DNA of 5,946 bases from contig NYVM01000083.1 of the NCBI GenBank assembly GCA_002684605.1, forward strand, positions 1 to 5,946, read 5' to 3'. Both the position numbers and the translations under genes were made by a program. A model generated the notes under the pieces. The model was not told the origin of the DNA. It made no database searches and saw only the letters and a program-made list of their open reading frames with translations. Within the stretch, counting starts at the first letter, position 1. Each line of letters starts with the position of its first letter. This DNA comes from Candidatus Pelagibacterales bacterium. Its GTDB lineage: Bacteria; Pseudomonadota; Alphaproteobacteria; TMED109. Shown piece after piece: positions 5,378 to 5,946 of the stretch.

Positions 5378-5937
5378 TTAATATAAAACCTTTCTAAGAT
5401 TTCTTGTATTAACTCTTTAGCTTGACCGTAATACGCTACATTATCTAGAGCTTCTGTAATATTAGATAAATCATTTCCCACTACAACTACTCCAATCATA
5501 CCAGCTGAGACATGGGGTGTACATTTATAAGTATAGATACCAGGTGTCGTAAAAGTAAAGCCTGCACTTTTATGCATTTTAGACTTAAATTTAATATTAT
5601 CAGGAGATACCATAAATTCTACGTTATGACCTTTAGTGGTAGCTTTCCATAATATTTTACCTCCAACATCAATCTCTGAAAGCATTGGCTCATATCTAAA
5701 CCTTGATCCATTTGGACCAACATTAAGCATATGAACTACATCATCAACTGCAGCCATTTGTTGCTCAGTTACGTCATTAACAGGCTCATGATTAATAACT
5801 AAATCGTCACTTGCACATATATCCTCTTCTTCAACTCTATATTGCTTTGCTGCTAAAGCAGGTTTGAAAATATTATATGCATTAATACCTAAAAAAATAG
5901 CTCCCAAACTACGGATTAAATTTCTTCTAAAAACCAT
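5374..5937 (-). CDS. Pseudoazurin/plastocyanin-like blue copper protein (cupredoxin)
   Basis: 187 residues. The N-terminus FRRNLIRSLGAIFLG (3-17) followed by a hydrophobic stretch and ALA-A near 28-30 is a signal peptide of possible Tat type (R-R-x-L-I-R). After a linker of about 35 residues comes a cupredoxin domain at about 67-155, with all four type-1 copper ligands: H104 (TKGHNVEF), C139 and H142 (YKCTPH), and M147 (SAGMIGVVVVG). FKSKMHKSAGFTFTTPGIYTYKC closely follows the pseudoazurin pattern. It should be a soluble periplasmic one-electron carrier. About 30 extra residues follow the domain (LSNITEALDN to the end). It heads the operon with the solute-binding and discoidin-like genes. A natural role is accepting electrons from a quinoprotein dehydrogenase encoded outside the window, which is inference. 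Only 9 bases lie upstream; a GAG at 5944-5946 may be the edge of the ribosome site. Confidence 0.88.
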   Translation of the reverse strand: MVFRRNLIRSLGAIFLGINAYNIFKPALAAKQYRVEEEDICASDDLVINHEPVNDVTEQQMAAVDDVVHMLNVGPNGSRFRYEPMLSEIDVGGKILWKATTKGHNVEFMVSPDNIKFKSKMHKSAGFTFTTPGIYTYKCTPHVSAGMIGVVVVGNDLSNITEALDNVAYYGQAKELIQEILERFYIK

Positions 5938-5946
5938 TCATAACTC

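Noticed and set aside
5927..5941. Alternative minus-strand ATG at 5941 for the cupredoxin
   Set aside because: It is out of frame with the cupredoxin and reaches a TAG after four codons; the ATG at 5937 gives a proper signal peptide.
1..5946. tRNA, rRNA, CRISPR array, insertion sequence or attachment site
   Set aside because: No direct-repeat array, transposase frame, terminal inverted repeats or RNA-gene-like segment was found; nearly every base is in a protein-coding gene.

Overview
This is an AT-rich, very compact stretch of bacterial DNA using the standard bacterial code (TAA, TAG and TGA all end genes). Genes overlap or lie a few bases apart, and the longest gene-free stretch is 89 bp. 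The protein families (a DsbA-type hydroxychromene-carboxylate-isomerase-like protein, a periplasmic cupredoxin with a solute-binding protein, a TolQ/MotA-like channel operon) and the AT bias suggest a streamlined, probably marine, alphaproteobacterium. That placement is inference from sequence style; there is no marker gene here.

Layout. Bases 1-759 (+) form one uninterrupted frame entering from the left edge. It joins an internal piece of a CDP-paratose/tyvelose 2-epimerase to a nearly complete DsbA-family isomerase-like protein, exactly at a short motif both families share (D-F-x-S-P-Y, bases 148-165). Bases 760-2175 (-) hold a two-gene unit: an envelope metzincin-type zinc protease with C-terminal TPR-like helices, then a small secreted protein of unknown function. 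An 89-bp divergent promoter region follows.

Bases 2265-4047 (+) hold a tight three-gene operon. The genes encode a four-helix MotA/TolQ/ExbB-type proton-channel subunit, a single-helix partner with an aspartate placed like that of ExbD/MotB but with a different periplasmic beta domain, and a two-helix protein with a soluble domain and an acidic tail. This looks like an ion-driven envelope motor that is neither Tol, Ton, Mot nor Zorya, and it is the best candidate here for an undescribed system.

Bases 4051-5937 (-) hold a three-gene operon with overlapping genes: a pseudoazurin-like blue copper protein, a family-3 solute-binding protein resembling those linked to quinoprotein dehydrogenases (MxaJ/XoxJ type), and a secreted discoidin-like (F5/8 type C) domain protein. 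Together they suggest a periplasmic electron-transfer or dehydrogenase accessory module. Its dehydrogenase, if there is one, would lie beyond the right edge.

The three-gene + operon faces or diverges from minus-strand genes on both sides, so it is transcriptionally isolated. Both convergent gene pairs meet with almost no space (0 and 3 bp), and no convincing terminator hairpin is visible.
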